Shown here: in pieces, positions 1-12,098 of the stretch | Layout of the letters: each line of letters opens with the position of its first letter | Position numbering within the stretch: the stretch's first letter is position 1 | From: Labia minor | Lineage: Eukaryota > Arthropoda > Insecta > Dermaptera > Spongiphoridae | NCBI GenBank assembly: GCA_963082975.1 | Contig: OY720350.1 | Location: forward strand, 20,926,910 to 20,990,909 | DNA: 64,000 nucleotides | Reading direction: 5' to 3' | The notes under the pieces: generated by a model | What the model saw: only the letters and a program-made list of their open reading frames with translations | Told to the model about the DNA's origin: nothing | Database searches by the model: none | Position numbers and translations under genes: made by a program

Positions 1-1500
1 ATTAGACATGTTGATTCTCTCAACTTTTATTTCAAACTAATCTTAAAAGTTTTTATGACCACTCTGTTAGATAGCTAGTAAATTAAAAGGGTAAAAGGGT
101 TAGATGGATGACCTACTTGACAAAAAAAAAAAAAACTACAAATAAGAAAAAAATCTGCTACCCCAAGTATTGAACTTTTTAACTTTTAAATTAAAAAACA
201 AAAAAGCAAATATCAATTTACTAATATCAAGTCGAAAAAATATCCTTTCTTTCTGATAAATGAGGAAATTTTTTACACAAACATCATCTTTAAACAAAGA
301 TTTTACGAATTTTTTTATGTAAAGTTAAACTTAATATTTTGTAGGCGATAAAAGAAGCTTTTTGGGGTAAACTTGAATGGAAAATATTCTTTTCGCATGG
401 TTGTCAAACTTTTTGAGGATCATTGTTTTTTGCACCAGTGTTCTACATAAATAGTATCCTTAAATTTATCTAAAATAATATTAGTAATTGTACAACTATT
501 CATACCAAAATTATAACCACTCTTGGTCATAAAGACTAAGACCCAAAATCCTAAAACTTTTTTACTAAAAAATTCTCTTGAAAATGGCATCAAAATTGGT
601 GCAGAAACGTCGAGATTCAAATCTCACAATTAAACGTAAAAATAAAACTTTTACACAAATCTAAACATATATATATATATATAAATAAAAGTCCATTTAC
701 AAAAAAAAATATTTATATTTTATTTTTTATTTATAATATAAGATGAAAAAATTATTTGTTATGTGTCAATTTAAATTAAAATTATGTAATTAAATTTGTT
801 TAGTATGTCAAAAGAGGGAGGATACCCCGCGAATTGCTCATTTGTCGAATGCCAAGTGAATTGGATGCCAAGAAAATAAGAAAACGGGACTCCAAACGTG
901 TTTTTATTTTGTTTGTTTGGTTGTTGGCGATGAAAGAGGCTGAAGGGGTGAGGTGCAAAGTCAAAGAGAAGCAGGAATGAAAAGAACTACCAAAAAAGAT
1001 AACCTTTTTTTTAACGAGAGAAATTACTTAAGAAACAGATGCAATGTAAATAAATACAAATTGAATTTAAAAGAAAACAACAAAAGAACAAAAAAAAAAA
1101 ACATACAAAAGCAAACAATTGTATTGTAATGTTTTTGCCAGTGTGTATTTTATTTTATTGATCAATCAAAGTTAATTTTCATTTATATCGAACAAATAAA
1201 TACAAATAGATCTATTGTGAATTTGAATATATTGATATATATATCAACTGTATACATAAATACATTTACATATAAATTTAATCTAAATAACAAATTTCAA
1301 CATTTATTTATTAAGAGCTTTGGGAATTTTTATTAGAAAAGTTCCAACCTCGCCTTTGTTTCAACCAATTGGAATTTTTTTTTTAAGAAATTAAAAAAAT
1401 TATGAGTCTATGATTTGAAAAATTAATAATTTATGTATTTTTTTTAAATAATAATAATAATAATATAACCATATTATTATATTGCTTATTATTAAATTAT
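1..1500. other. AT-rich DNA, no gene seen
   Basis: No coding exon or classifiable element is visible. A less AT-rich patch at about 815-1000 carries no long reading frame and no recognisable terminal repeats. Short A and T runs and a (TA)n stretch near 665-685 are the only other structure. Confidence 0.5.
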
Positions 1501-1763
1501 TCTTCTTCTTAAGGTGCCGTCTCCCTTTCGGAGTTTGGCCATGACAAGGATTGCCTTAGAACCTACCCAGTCATGATGATTTTTCTTGGGAATGTTAATG
1601 CGTTGCTTTCCCGTTGCCTTCCGCATGTATATAACCAGGAACTGATAGTTCCTGGAGCCGGAGGCAGCTGATGTTAAATTGAATTTTATTAGAAAAATTT
1701 GTTCTTAATTGAAATCGAACGCCGAAAATTGCTACGCTACACTCTCGGCTAGCTGGCTCCTTA
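1501..1763 (-). repeat. tRNA-derived SINE-like element
   Basis: Read on the minus strand, the 5' end (1763 to about 1705) looks like a tRNA-type pol III head. It has an A-box-like AGCTAGCCGAGAG and, further in, a B-box-like GCGTTCGATTTC. The body continues to about 1501, where it ends in AAGAAGAAG followed by AT-rich DNA. The 260-bp length and GC content well above the surroundings fit a SINE. The family assignment is inference; the paired A and B boxes are what is seen. Confidence 0.55.
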
Positions 1764-2455
1764 TAAATATATTATATTATTAACTTACTTAAATCTGCAA
1801 TTATTAAAAATTAAAAAATCCAAAATTAAAATTAATTTAATTAATTTTATGGATTGAATTAAGAGATGATTAGTTTAAAAATTAATTAAATCAATATTTC
1901 AAAATAAATTCATTTATTTAAAAAAAAGCTAAATTTTCAAATCCCCTTTATAATTTTAATCTTCCAAATTATAATCAAATTATATATATATATAAATAGA
2001 TAATAAATTATTTATCTATATCTATATATTGTAGATTGTATAATGAATGTTTTAAAAGTGATAAAATTTAATCAAACTTATTTTAACTTAACTGAGTTTG
2101 ACAATGAAAAGATAATACAGATTATATTTTCATAGGAAATGATTTACATACTAATATAACAAATATTATACAAATTCATTGACTAAAACAATTAAGAAAA
2201 TTATAAGAAGAAATTATTTCTTTTATTTTAAATGAGAAAATGAAATTCGTTATTGAGTTTTTCTTATGAAAATTCATAAGATACAATCACAGATTATAAA
2301 ATAAAAAAAAAAAAAAATTATCAGCAAAAAGGAACATAAAATTTATTTATTTTTGATTTTTTAGATCAATGACCTTAAGGTTCATTGCTCATTAATTTCA
2401 TTCATATAAAATAAAGAAAAGGATTCAGGTACTTTCATCCTTTTAGTTAAATAAA
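1764..2455. other. AT-rich DNA, no gene seen
   Basis: Low-complexity A+T sequence with a short (TA)n run near 1980. No reading frame or element was recognised. Confidence 0.5.
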
Positions 2456-3075
2456 CTGGAGTGTCTCCACTCGACTATCTCGCAAAGTTGAATTGGATTA
2501 AATAACATATATTACATTTAAATTAAATTTAATTAATTATAAATTATAAATTAAAATTAATAAATAATATTTATTAAACCAGCGCGTGTTTAGCTCTTTG
2601 TTGATGGCACCACGTCACGTGCTAGCGCGTGTTTTGCAGTCGTGTGAAAAAATTAATTTCGGTACTTTCAGCGATTCAATCAAGCTGAAATTTTATATAT
2701 AGCAGTTTTGTACAATTTTTAATCATGTGAAAAACTATCAAACATATATCTTGATTTTTACGGTCAGTTTAGAGGAAAAAAATCAAAACGTGGTAGGTAA
2801 AGACTCTCTTCCGGATAAGCTACATTTCTCAAAAGTTGATAGAAAACTACAAATTTTGAATAATGCCTGTGTACCAAATCTCATTATTCTAGCTCAAACC
2901 GTTTTTGCGTAATCACACAAACACACACACACACACAGAGAAAGAGAGAAAGACAGACCTTTTTCTTAACCTTAGTGAAAATGACTCAGGGATCTTCAAA
3001 ACGTATAAAAACATCAAAATCTTGACTTCGAAAATTTTCGCGATCGCAATACTATCTCTGGCGATTAGTAAAAAT
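2456..3075 (+). mobile_element. Family A element, copy A1 (Helentron/DINE-1-like layout), full length
   Basis: The 5' end is CTGGAGTGTCTCCACTCG followed by the subterminal repeat ACTATCTCGC (2474-2483). An AT-rich part and a CACGTCACGTG block follow, then conserved blocks around TTTCAGCGATTCAATCA and CTATATATAGCAG. Next come a CTTCCGG block, a CCAAATCTCATTATTCTAGC block, a (CA)n microsatellite (about 2914-2938) and a CTTCAAAACGTATAAAAAC block. The 3' end is a hairpin, ACTATCTC-TG-GCGATTAGT (3051-3069), followed by AAAAA. The 3' hairpin sequence matches the 5' subterminal repeat in inverse orientation. There is no coding capacity. Calling it Helentron-like is inference from layout. Confidence 0.75.
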
Positions 3076-4124
3076 AAGAAAAGTTTAGGATTTGTTTTTA
3101 AAAAAATATTTATGATATTCAAATGATTATACTAATTTTTATATTTGAGAATACTATTATTTAAATAAAAATTATTTTAAAATTATTTATATTATTATTT
3201 TGGATATTCTTTTCTTTATTTCTTTTTTATAATTATCGAATTCATTCTTATTTTTCATACAATTAATTAAAATACAAATGACAAAAAAAAAAAAAACAAT
3301 TATAAAATAATACAGTCCTTGATTAATAATATTGACATTGAATCTTTGAAACAAACCGGATAATAATGACTTCAGAAAATATTGCTAATGAAATTGACTA
3401 GAGGGACGGTTTCAAAATAATTTATGAGTGTACCGATTTCGATGCACATGTGTATATATGAGTATGTGTGTATGTGTGTGTGTGTGAATGAGAGAGAGTA
3501 TGTCGGATGACCTGCCTAGCAAACCTGCTTGTTCCCTTCCCACGCCTATTGCAACAGCTCCCACTTTGGGACAAATATGGGCTCAAGAAAAAGGCCAACT
3601 CTAAAGGAACGAGAAAAGAATTCCAGACCTTCACTTCCGAAATTAAATTTTAAAAACATATTATTATATTATTACAATTACATTAATAAAATAGTTATGA
3701 TTATTATTGGTATTATTAAATTAAATATTTTTCTATTCCTATCTATCGCTAATAAATATATATGAAATGAGCTACTTATAAAATGCCTACATAGAATTTT
3801 CACTTTCTTTAAGTTTCATTATAAATTAAAAGATAGATGTTAAAATAATGAAAATAACTAATAAACATCAAATATTAAAAATAAATAATTAAATAATACA
3901 ACTTATTAAATAATTAACTAATTAGAAGCAGTTTTGGATGACTAGCATAAGAATTTTTAATTAGAAATGTTGAATATATATAAATACTCGTGTATATATT
4001 ATACCTACAAATTGACATATAATTTTATATTTTTTTTTTAAAGATTAACTAACTGTATTTTACAAAATAAATACGATATATAATTATAATAGGTTTTTTT
4101 TAACATTTCTTCAATAGAAGAATA
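3076..4124. other. Non-coding DNA with GT microsatellite
   Basis: AT-rich DNA with a (TG)n tract at about 3445-3487. A GC-richer block at 3500-3625 has no clear identity; short frames run through it on both strands but show no family motif. The rest is A+T. Confidence 0.45.
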
Positions 4125-4711
4125 TCTATAATATAAAAATTAATCGCCAAATGTGTTTGTAAGCCCATAACTCAATAACGCCTGGACCAATTTTGCCAAT
4201 TCTTTTTTTTAAATGTTCGTTGAAGTTCAAAGATGGTTTGTTGGTTGCGAGAAAAAATCAAATAATTGCCGGGAAAGCCCTGAAAACAGCCCTTTTCTTT
4301 TTCCCATGCGTTACCATGGCAACCGATAACAAGGAATTTCAAATTTGACTACATTATAGTTAGAAATTTTTTTTCCAGAATGCCACCGAAAAAAAATCAA
4401 ATTTAAGTAGGTATTTAAAAAATAGTAGGCAAAGAAAAGAACGTTTAAAATTAAGTCAGGTAGGGTCACCTGATTTGTTAGAATTACAAAACAAAGATAG
4501 GGAACCTAAAATTAAAAAACGATTAATTGAGTCTCTTTCTGAGATAGAAAATATGCTTTTTAAAGATAGGGTCTTACATGCAGCTGGTCGCTCTACTGAG
4601 ACACAGAAGAAAAAAAAGAAGAGAGGTTAAAAAAAAGATAGGCTTCAGGGGGTACAGGGGGCAGAGCCACCGTCTAGGTGAGAAGAGCGCTAAGGCGCTC
4701 TGAGCAGCTAG
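4125..4711 (+). mobile_element. Non-autonomous Helitron, 587 bp, both ends intact
   Basis: The element starts with TC (4125-4126) and ends with CTAG (4708-4711). It sits exactly between A (4124) and T (4712), the Helitron target. The stem GAGCGC/GCGCTC (4685-4690 with 4695-4700, loop TAAG) lies 7 nt before CTAG, as expected of a Helitron 3' terminus. Just upstream is a G-rich motif, GGGGGTACAGGGGGCAGAG. The interior (about 4379-4630) carries a short, broken Lys/Arg-rich reading frame that begins with MPPKK and continues out of frame. It could be a relic of a Helitron N-terminal region. There is no helicase or Rep domain, so movement would depend on another copy. Confidence 0.85.
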
Positions 4712-5099
4712 TATTTTATATAAATGGTAAAGGTATACTAGATTTGGTTATGAAAATTTCGATAAATGTTTAAGAAAAGTATTTCCGTTATATTATAGTT
4801 GGATCTCATTTGAGAAAAATAACATCGATATATATAGTTTATAATTTATTCATATATATATTCATATATAATGCCATTTATTAAGAAAATATCCATAAAG
4901 AAGTGGGTTTTTATTGATAAAAATTTACCAAGAAAATATTACAAATGAAACTGAATTTTGGAATTTTTTTCAAGTAGTCTTTCTCATTAACTGAGACTAA
5001 GGTATTTAAAAAAAAAATACTTTTAGCGTCTTTTGGTTCTTGAGTCTAAATTTTAAAATGAACACAAAATTTAAGTTTCTTTCTATTTCCAAAATATTT

Positions 5100-5696
5100 T
5101 TACTATCTCGCCGATCACAAAAATTTTCGATGTTGAGATTTTGATGTTTTTTTACGTTTTGAAGGTTCCTGAATCATTTTCACTAAGGTTGAGAAAAATG
5201 TCTCTGTGCGTGAGTGTATGTGTGTATTTATGTAGACAAGATTACGCAAAAACGGTTTGAGCTAGAATGATGAAATTTGGTATATGGGCATTATTCAAAA
5301 TTCATAGTTTTTTATTTGAGAAATGTAACTCAACCGGAAGAGGGTCATTACCTACAACGTTTTGATTTTTTTTACTTCTAAAGTGACCGTAAAAATAAAG
5401 ATATATGTTTGATAATGTTTCACATGATTAATAATTGTATAAAACTGCTATATATAGAATTTCAGCTTGATTCAATCGCTGAAAGTACCAGAATTAATTT
5501 TTTGACACTGCGAATTTCACGCGCCAACAAGTGACGTGGTGCCATCAACAAAGAGTCAAACATGCACTGGTTTAATAAATATTATTTATTAATTTTTTAT
5601 TTATAATTTATAATTAATTAAATTTAATTTAAATATAATATATTATGTTATTTAATCCAATTCAAATTGAGAGATAGTCGAGTGGAGAAACTCCAG
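5100..5696 (-). mobile_element. Family A element, copy A2
   Basis: This is a minus-strand copy with the same ordered blocks as copy A1. The 3' end is TACTATCTCG at 5100-5110 and the 5' end is GGAGTTTCTCCACTCG near 5696. The hairpin is shortened (TGGCGAGATAG is partly lost) and the microsatellite is a short TG-rich remnant at about 5207-5235. The E-box site is changed to CAAGTG. Confidence 0.75.
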
Positions 5697-6793
5697 ATTT
5701 TTTTTCAATAGTAATTAATTAATAATTATTATTTTTATATTTGAAATAAATTTAAAAAAAAAACTCTTGATTATATCATACAAATAGAAAATGGAAGAAT
5801 GGAAGAATTCTGTATATTTTAATAAAAGTAATAAATAAATTGATAGCCATGATTTCTAATCGGAATGTGAAATTAATTCAATATCATCGTATAAATTTCT
5901 AAGATAGGAAGACATTTTTTTATGTTTTCTTAGTCGTTCTATTTGATTTAAATTATAGAGATATAAATAAAATTCTAACTATGTAAATTATAAAATTTAA
6001 TCAAAATCGTTTTTTTTTTTTTGAGAAAATGTAGCAAAACTTTGAATTAGAATATAATTTTTTTATAGACAATTTTCATGAAATTTTAGTGGACCTTTAG
6101 AGATAATTAATTAAAGATAACTTTATTTTCCATATCACTTTATCATAATAAAATTTTAAATTTTAATTTAATAATAATTTGAAATTTATACAATCTAATT
6201 TCATCACTTTTCATTTGATTTTCAATTATTCTATGACGGTAGGTAATCTTATAAAAAGACAAAGTATATAAAATGTTATAGAGTTACGGCCCGATAGCAC
6301 CTTGGCTAGTAGCTTTTAAATTTTCATGTGCGTTTCATGTTTATAAATAATAAATGTTGAATTCAATTTTGTTCCCTTCCGAGTATCGCCTCCAACTCGT
6401 CTCCTGTCGTTTCAAAAAAAAGAGCGATGTCGAATGTCGTCACTGTTTCGGAAAACTTTTATGGATTGTTATCAATAAATGAATGATAAGTCAAAAGAAA
6501 AAAAAATTGTTTATATATGTTCATAAATAAATATAAGTATATAAATACATATCTAATATAAAGAAATATATGTGAATTTTTAAATGATAAGAAAATTGTA
6601 ATGTTAATATTTAAGATAGAGTTTGGGGAGGAGAAGTACATTATCATATAATATTTTATTTTATTTATAGTTGATAAAATGAATAATTTTTTTATTAATT
6701 TAGTTTTCAAATTAAGAATAAGATTTATTATTCGAATGAAAGATCCAACACATTTCATTCATATTTTAGTTTTATTGAATTTTTATTGAAAAA
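5697..6793. other. AT-rich DNA, no gene seen
   Basis: Mostly A+T. A patch at 6285-6450 is GC-richer but has no open frame or terminal repeats that I can identify. A 99-codon minus-strand frame at 6459-6758 has the Ile/Asn/Lys/Tyr/Phe composition of random AT-rich DNA. Confidence 0.5.
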
Positions 6794-7128
6794 TAGGGAT
6801 GGGCAACCCGCGGCTCGCGGGCCAAATGCGGCCCTCGTGCACATAAAATGGGGCCCGCGAACATATTTAAAATTTATATGGTGGCCGGTCCTTATTCAAA
6901 TGTTTTAATGATATTTATCAAAATATTGAGTTATTTCTAATAACTAAAGTAAATAACATACCAAAAACATCATTTTTTTTTCTCAATTGTGGTTATTATA
7001 TGATAAATTTTCTTCACAGTTTTCAGAAAACATAATTTTCATTTACCTACAAAACCAATGTTAATGGCCCGCTTAAGTTTGGTTGTTTTCGATTTTGGCC
7101 CGCATTACAAAAAGGTTGCCAATCCCTG
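6794..7128. mobile_element. hAT-like MITE (335 bp)
   Basis: The terminal inverted repeats are TAGGGATGGGCAACC at the left and GGTTGCCAATCCCTG at the right, with two differences. A GC-rich region next to the left end (CGCGGCTCGCGGGCC) echoes GGCCCGC motifs near the right end. The C-A-G-G-G style of end is common in non-autonomous hAT elements. No matching 8-bp target duplication is visible, so it is old or its ends are slightly off. Confidence 0.6.
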
Positions 7129-8226
7129 GTTTCGAGGATTATAAATTGAAAACGAAATTTAAAATATACAAATAATTGAATTATTTATTATCTAACATTA
7201 ATCAATGAAAATGTAAAGTTTTATAAAAAATTGGTGATAAATTTCGTGTAGTACACCCAGAGTTTGGTAATCAAATTGGTAAAAGAAATTAATTTGGGTG
7301 GGGGTTTTGATTAATTACCAGATAAGCTTCTCTAATCATTTGTTAATGTTTTTTTTAATTGTTCAGTATATTTTACAAAGCTATCTTTAATCATCAATTA
7401 ATCATGGTAGTATAAATATTAAAGCTTTAAATCTATTAAAAATAAAATTATTTTCAATAAATTTAACAGATATCCCATAAATATTACTCACTCTAGATAT
7501 AGAATAAACAAAATATACTATATTAATTGATTAAATATTAAAATAACTTATTTATTTATTATAAATAAATAACTCTAAATTACTGTAGAACACTGTTTGG
7601 TCATTCAATTGAAATAATGGATAAATTATAATCAAGAATATAAATAATCTAAAAAAAAATAAGAATAAATGATAATTTTATCTTGATTATCAAAATAAAT
7701 TACAAATTCTAATCTAACAAAAAAAATTATGATTCCGAAATATAATAATACAATAATATTAAATGTCAAAATTTTATATTTTAAATTTTATTGTAGGTAA
7801 TGAAATGTCAATTAATTATGCATTAAGAGGTTATGTTATTTTTAAAAATAGAAACAAAATTCAAGGGCATGAGATATCATGGAATCGGTTGATTTCCATT
7901 ATTGTCTGTTTGTCTGTGCCTCGGCAAAGATGGCTCTATCCTCCTTGAAGGAATTTCTGTATTATTATTCCAATTCAACTTCCCTTCCAGTAAAAAATCA
8001 AATATAATGCAAAATAAAATAAATAACATAAATTGATAAAAGTTATAAAATAATAATTTACATTTACCAAATATACTAATAATAATAATAATAAACTAAA
8101 AATAAAATAAAAATGTTATTTGTTTTGTTTATATATATTAATAAAAAATTCAATTTTATCAAAGATGTAAAATATTTACAGTCAATGAATGTTAAATGAT
8201 AAGAAAATATTTTAAATATATATATA

Positions 8227-8278
<52 letters not shown>

Positions 8279-9751
8279 GTTTGAATGAAGGGACATTTAA
8301 AAGGGAAGAAGATTTCAGAGCAGATAATCCGCTTGGAGAGTTTACTTATTTGCCAAGATGATCAAACGGAGATAAAATCTATAGAAAGTGGAAATAGAAC
8401 CTCTTTAAATGGAAACTTTGAAAATCACATTTAAATGATATCATACAAATTCAAGATAAAAAATAAATAAATTAATAAATAGTTATTTTTTTAAATTATG
8501 AGACATATGTATATTTATTTACCTATTGTGAAAATTCAATATAATGCAGGTGAATGTTATTTTACAATCTTTTTACTTTTAACAAGTATTTTATCGGCCA
8601 TTAAAATAAAAACTTAAAACAAAATAATAAAGAATGGCACCCTCGTAAATTTTATTACCAAAATTAACTTGGGTTTACCCGGGATTTATCTTAAATAAAT
8701 ATATAAATATAATAATAATAAAAAAAAAGTGATGGAAAGAGAGTGTAAATACGTGTTTGTTGGCAATAAGTAATTTTCCTCCAAGTGAATAGGTCATTTA
8801 GTTTTCCTCTTTTCAAGAATACATTTTTTTCTAATAGGGGTGTTATTTAGTTATATGTACAAAGAAAAGAGCAATTCATTCTGACCAGGTTCAAATAAAT
8901 CATAAAAAAAAAGAAGTGATAATCGTTAGATTGAAAGCAACGGGATCGATTTAACTGTATAAAAAGGTTGATTTAGATATATATATATTGATTTGGATTT
9001 TTATACTATATTTATTTATTTAGAAAGAAGATGATTTTGTCCGAAAGAGAAATGGTATTACTTGAAAGGAAAAAGATGTCTGATACGGATATTGATTTTT
9101 TTTTATAGATGTGTACATAATAAGATATTTTGCCCGGTCAGCCACTTCTCTACATCTTGTCTCAATTCTCTTGACTGATCTTTTAAAACAAGCACAGTAG
9201 AGTGCATCCAAAATTTTAAACAACGCCACAAATTCAATCAGCTTATAAATCAATTAAAATAATTATATGCTATTTTGCGTTTAAAGATTTATGTAGCTAT
9301 TTTTTTTTTAATTTAATAATTATTATTATATATAAATAAAATTTAGAATTGAAAATAAAAAAAAATTACATGATTTCTATGCATGAATAAACATTAGTAG
9401 ATTTATATAATTGGAAAGGGTTCATTGGTTAAAATGCGTGACGTAAATGAGAGAAGGAATCAATAAACGTTTCCAGCAAATTAACCTCTAATTTTGTTAA
9501 TACAAAAAGCTTAAAATTACCTTTCATGAGTCAAATTTATAATTTTGTATTCTTTTTTACTTCACTATTCAACATTAAATCAAGATTGATAGAGCCATCT
9601 TTGCCGGGGCACAGGCAAATCAGAAATGAATGCTCTTTTTCTTTTTTATTTATAAGAAATGTATCATCCATCTCTATGGCTCTACGGAACTCGAAAGTTC
9701 TTAGACGCATCAACTCCAAATATCCCAACTGCTATTTTCTCCTAACACTCA
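7129..9751. other. Repeat-rich AT DNA, no gene seen
   Basis: Contains a TTTGCCGAGGCACAG motif (7910-7930, minus-strand sense) that recurs at 9597-9615 and 18700-18716, and a long (TA)n array at 8229-8276. Several GC-richer patches (8280-8400, 9110-9240) are also present. A 77-codon minus-strand frame at 9020-9253 shows no family motif. No exon is supported. Confidence 0.45.
8221..8277. repeat. (TA)n microsatellite
   Basis: An almost uninterrupted TA dinucleotide array of about 24 units, one of the longest in the window. Confidence 0.9.
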
Positions 9752-10165
9752 TATAGATTGTCTGCCTACTGCAGCCTTGGTCTTCTCACCGGACGTTTTC
9801 CAATCGATCTCCCCACAAATATATATTTTCGCCAGCCTTTCATTATCTATTCTAGCCTCATGTCCTGCCCATCGCAACATTTTCGATTTTATAACCATAA
9901 CTATGTCTGAAGATGCGTAGAGGTTATGCAATTCCTCGTTATGCAGACTCTGCCATTCACCGGTCACCTCATCTTTCTTTGGCTCATAAACGCTACGAAG
10001 AATCCTATTCTCAAATATTCTAAATCTACTCTCGTCACCTAAGGTCATAGACCATGCCTCAAACCCATATAATACAACTGTGTGGCAACTGTTTTATATA
10101 TTTTAATTTTGATTTTCCTTGAAGATAATAATTTTAACAAGATACGCTCTTTTACTACCATAGTA
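9752..10165 (-). pseudogene. LINE (non-LTR retrotransposon) ORF2 C-terminal fragment, copy L1
   Basis: Minus-strand translation gives VLYGFEAWSMTLGDESRF, then FENRILRSVYEPKKDEVTGEW, LHNEELHNLYASSDI and LRWAGHEAR. This is the region after the reverse-transcriptase thumb found in many arthropod LINE ORF2 proteins, where the usual text runs LYG.E.W...E...LR.FENR.LR...GP..DE...W..LHNEEL. Upstream (10165-10085) SSRKIKIKIYKTV continues in another frame, so a frameshift separates the parts. The polymerase core and endonuclease are absent. It is a dead, truncated copy. Confidence 0.85.
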
Positions 10166-11166
10166 AATGTATTAAATTAGATTTCAATTAATGTATTTTT
10201 TTCTTATTTAGCTTCACAATAAATATATCACATTCTATATCTACCATTTTTGAGGCATCAAAAGAATGTAAAACAAGAAACAATAATTAAAAATAATATT
10301 GGAAAATTATATAAAGAGGATATTAGAGGAAGGATTTAGTTAGGTAATTACGTGAAATGGATATGATGAGAAAGAAGTAAGAAAAGAGGGAACGATATCA
10401 AAATTACTTTATTTAAACATAGTTATTTGGTATATTTTATATTACTATATTTGAATCCTAAAAGAATTGTAATTAAAAGTTTTACTTTTATTTATTATTA
10501 AAAAGTCAATTGACTTATATATAGTTAATATTTACAAAAAAAAGGATAAATAATATTGTTAGTAAGATAATTGGTTTACCTGAACCTGAATGTTTTTATA
10601 AATGCCAGGTCCCTATCTATTATTATTTATATAGGTATATATCTGTATTTTAGATCTACCCTTAAATTTGTTTTCTAAAATTGCATGTAAGTATTATACA
10701 TAAACTAATCCTAAATGGAAAATAAAATATTCAGGTCATGATTGCAGGTTAGTAGAATTATTATTATTAATATTGAGAAAAATTCTGAGAAATTACAAGT
10801 TTTATAAATATTCTGAAATTGTAAAAGATTGGAAATCGTTTATTTATCATTTTTCTTATTTAAAATAAAGAGTTGTTTACTAGCATGACATCTTTCTTCA
10901 TTATTTTTTTTTATTTTTGCATTTTATATTTTAAAAATCAAACATAGAAGAAAGTAGTCGAACGAGTCATCGTTTCAATGTGCATATTGGCATGGAACGC
11001 ATACGGAATCAGTTTGGGGAAGGGGGGAAATCGTGAATGGAATAGTTGTGAGAAAGCGTCTTAAGAGAGAAGAAGATGAAGAACAACGAATTGGGTGGTG
11101 CGGCCAATGAGTTTCAATGAGGAACGGTGTTTTAAAGGGCTTGGTCAGCATTGGAATAGAAAATTA

Positions 11167-11202
<36 letters not shown>

Positions 11203-11620
11203 TGAAAAGAGGTGGAAGGGGAGAAGGTGGTAGAGAAAAAGAACATTTATCAAACTTATTTGCATCTCTTATGCCAACTTGACAAAAAAAAAAAAACTTC
11301 CCTCTCTTTACACAGAAAAGAATATACCATATATTTTATATTGACAGAATAATATAAAATTCATATAGTCAATCAATTTATTGTAATATTAATTAGATAT
11401 ATAAATAAATCTATTATTCTGTCTTAATCCCTTCTCAAAACTGATTTTATGTGAAAATTTCATAACATAGAATATACCCAACAATTTACCTATACAACAA
11501 GTAAGATATGATCAGTTTACCAATAAATTAACTATCGATCTCTAATTTATTTTAAATATAATTTTATTTAATCTTTATAGAAATATTTAAATTCAACTTA
11601 GCCATTGCAAGACAAATGTA
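10166..11620. other. AT-rich DNA, no gene seen
   Basis: Mostly A+T. A GC-richer patch at 10965-11120 and a (TA)n(TG)n microsatellite at 11167-11200 stand out. No frame or element was recognised. Confidence 0.5.
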
Positions 11621-11831
11621 TAGGGTGACCAAACGTCCCGGTTTTGAGGAATTGTCCCGTTTTTATGTGCTCTGTTCCGGCGTCCCGAAAAATGTCTTCA
11701 GTACACCCTATTGTCCCGGTTTTAAACATTTAAAACATTTCCAACTTTTTTCTAAATTTTCTCAATTTGGTTCTAAAAATAAAGGTAAACCGTTTGTCCC
11801 GGTTTGGTGTTTTCGAAATATGGTCACCCTA
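11621..11831. mobile_element. hAT-like MITE (211 bp) with 8-bp target duplication
   Basis: The terminal inverted repeats are TAGGGTGACCA at the left and TGGTCACCCTA at the right. The flanks are CAAATGTA (11613-11620) and CAAATGTT (11832-11839), an 8-bp duplication with one difference, the hAT signature. The interior repeats the words GTCCCGGTTTT and TTGTCCCG on both sides. The 86-codon frame running through it is incidental. Confidence 0.85.
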
Positions 11832-11844
11832 CAAATGTTCATAC

Positions 11845-12098
11845 CAGTGATGGCAAACCTATGGGTCAGACACTGATCCACCCAAGCTAATTTTAACTGA
11901 CCCACGACCCACGCTTTGATTTTTATAAATTTTTAAAATTTTTTCAATGTGGTTCTAAAAAAAACAAAAAAAAAAAAACAAAAAGTAAAATGATTTTTGC
12001 GATCAGACTTATTTTAAAATTTTTAATGTTAGTGATCCACGAGCTAATACTAAATAAATATTGATCAAAATTTGACCCACTTCTCAAAAAGTTTCGCC
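11845..12098. mobile_element. Degenerate hAT-like element beside the previous MITE
   Basis: The left end CAGTGATGGCAAACCTATGGG is typical of hAT-type repeats. The right end is degraded (AAAAAGTTTCGCC against an expected AGGTTTGCC-type inverse). The interior shares TTTTTCAATGTGGTTCTAAAA with the MITE before it and with the elements at 32694 and 34953. That suggests one related group. It begins just 13 bp after the previous element. Confidence 0.55.
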
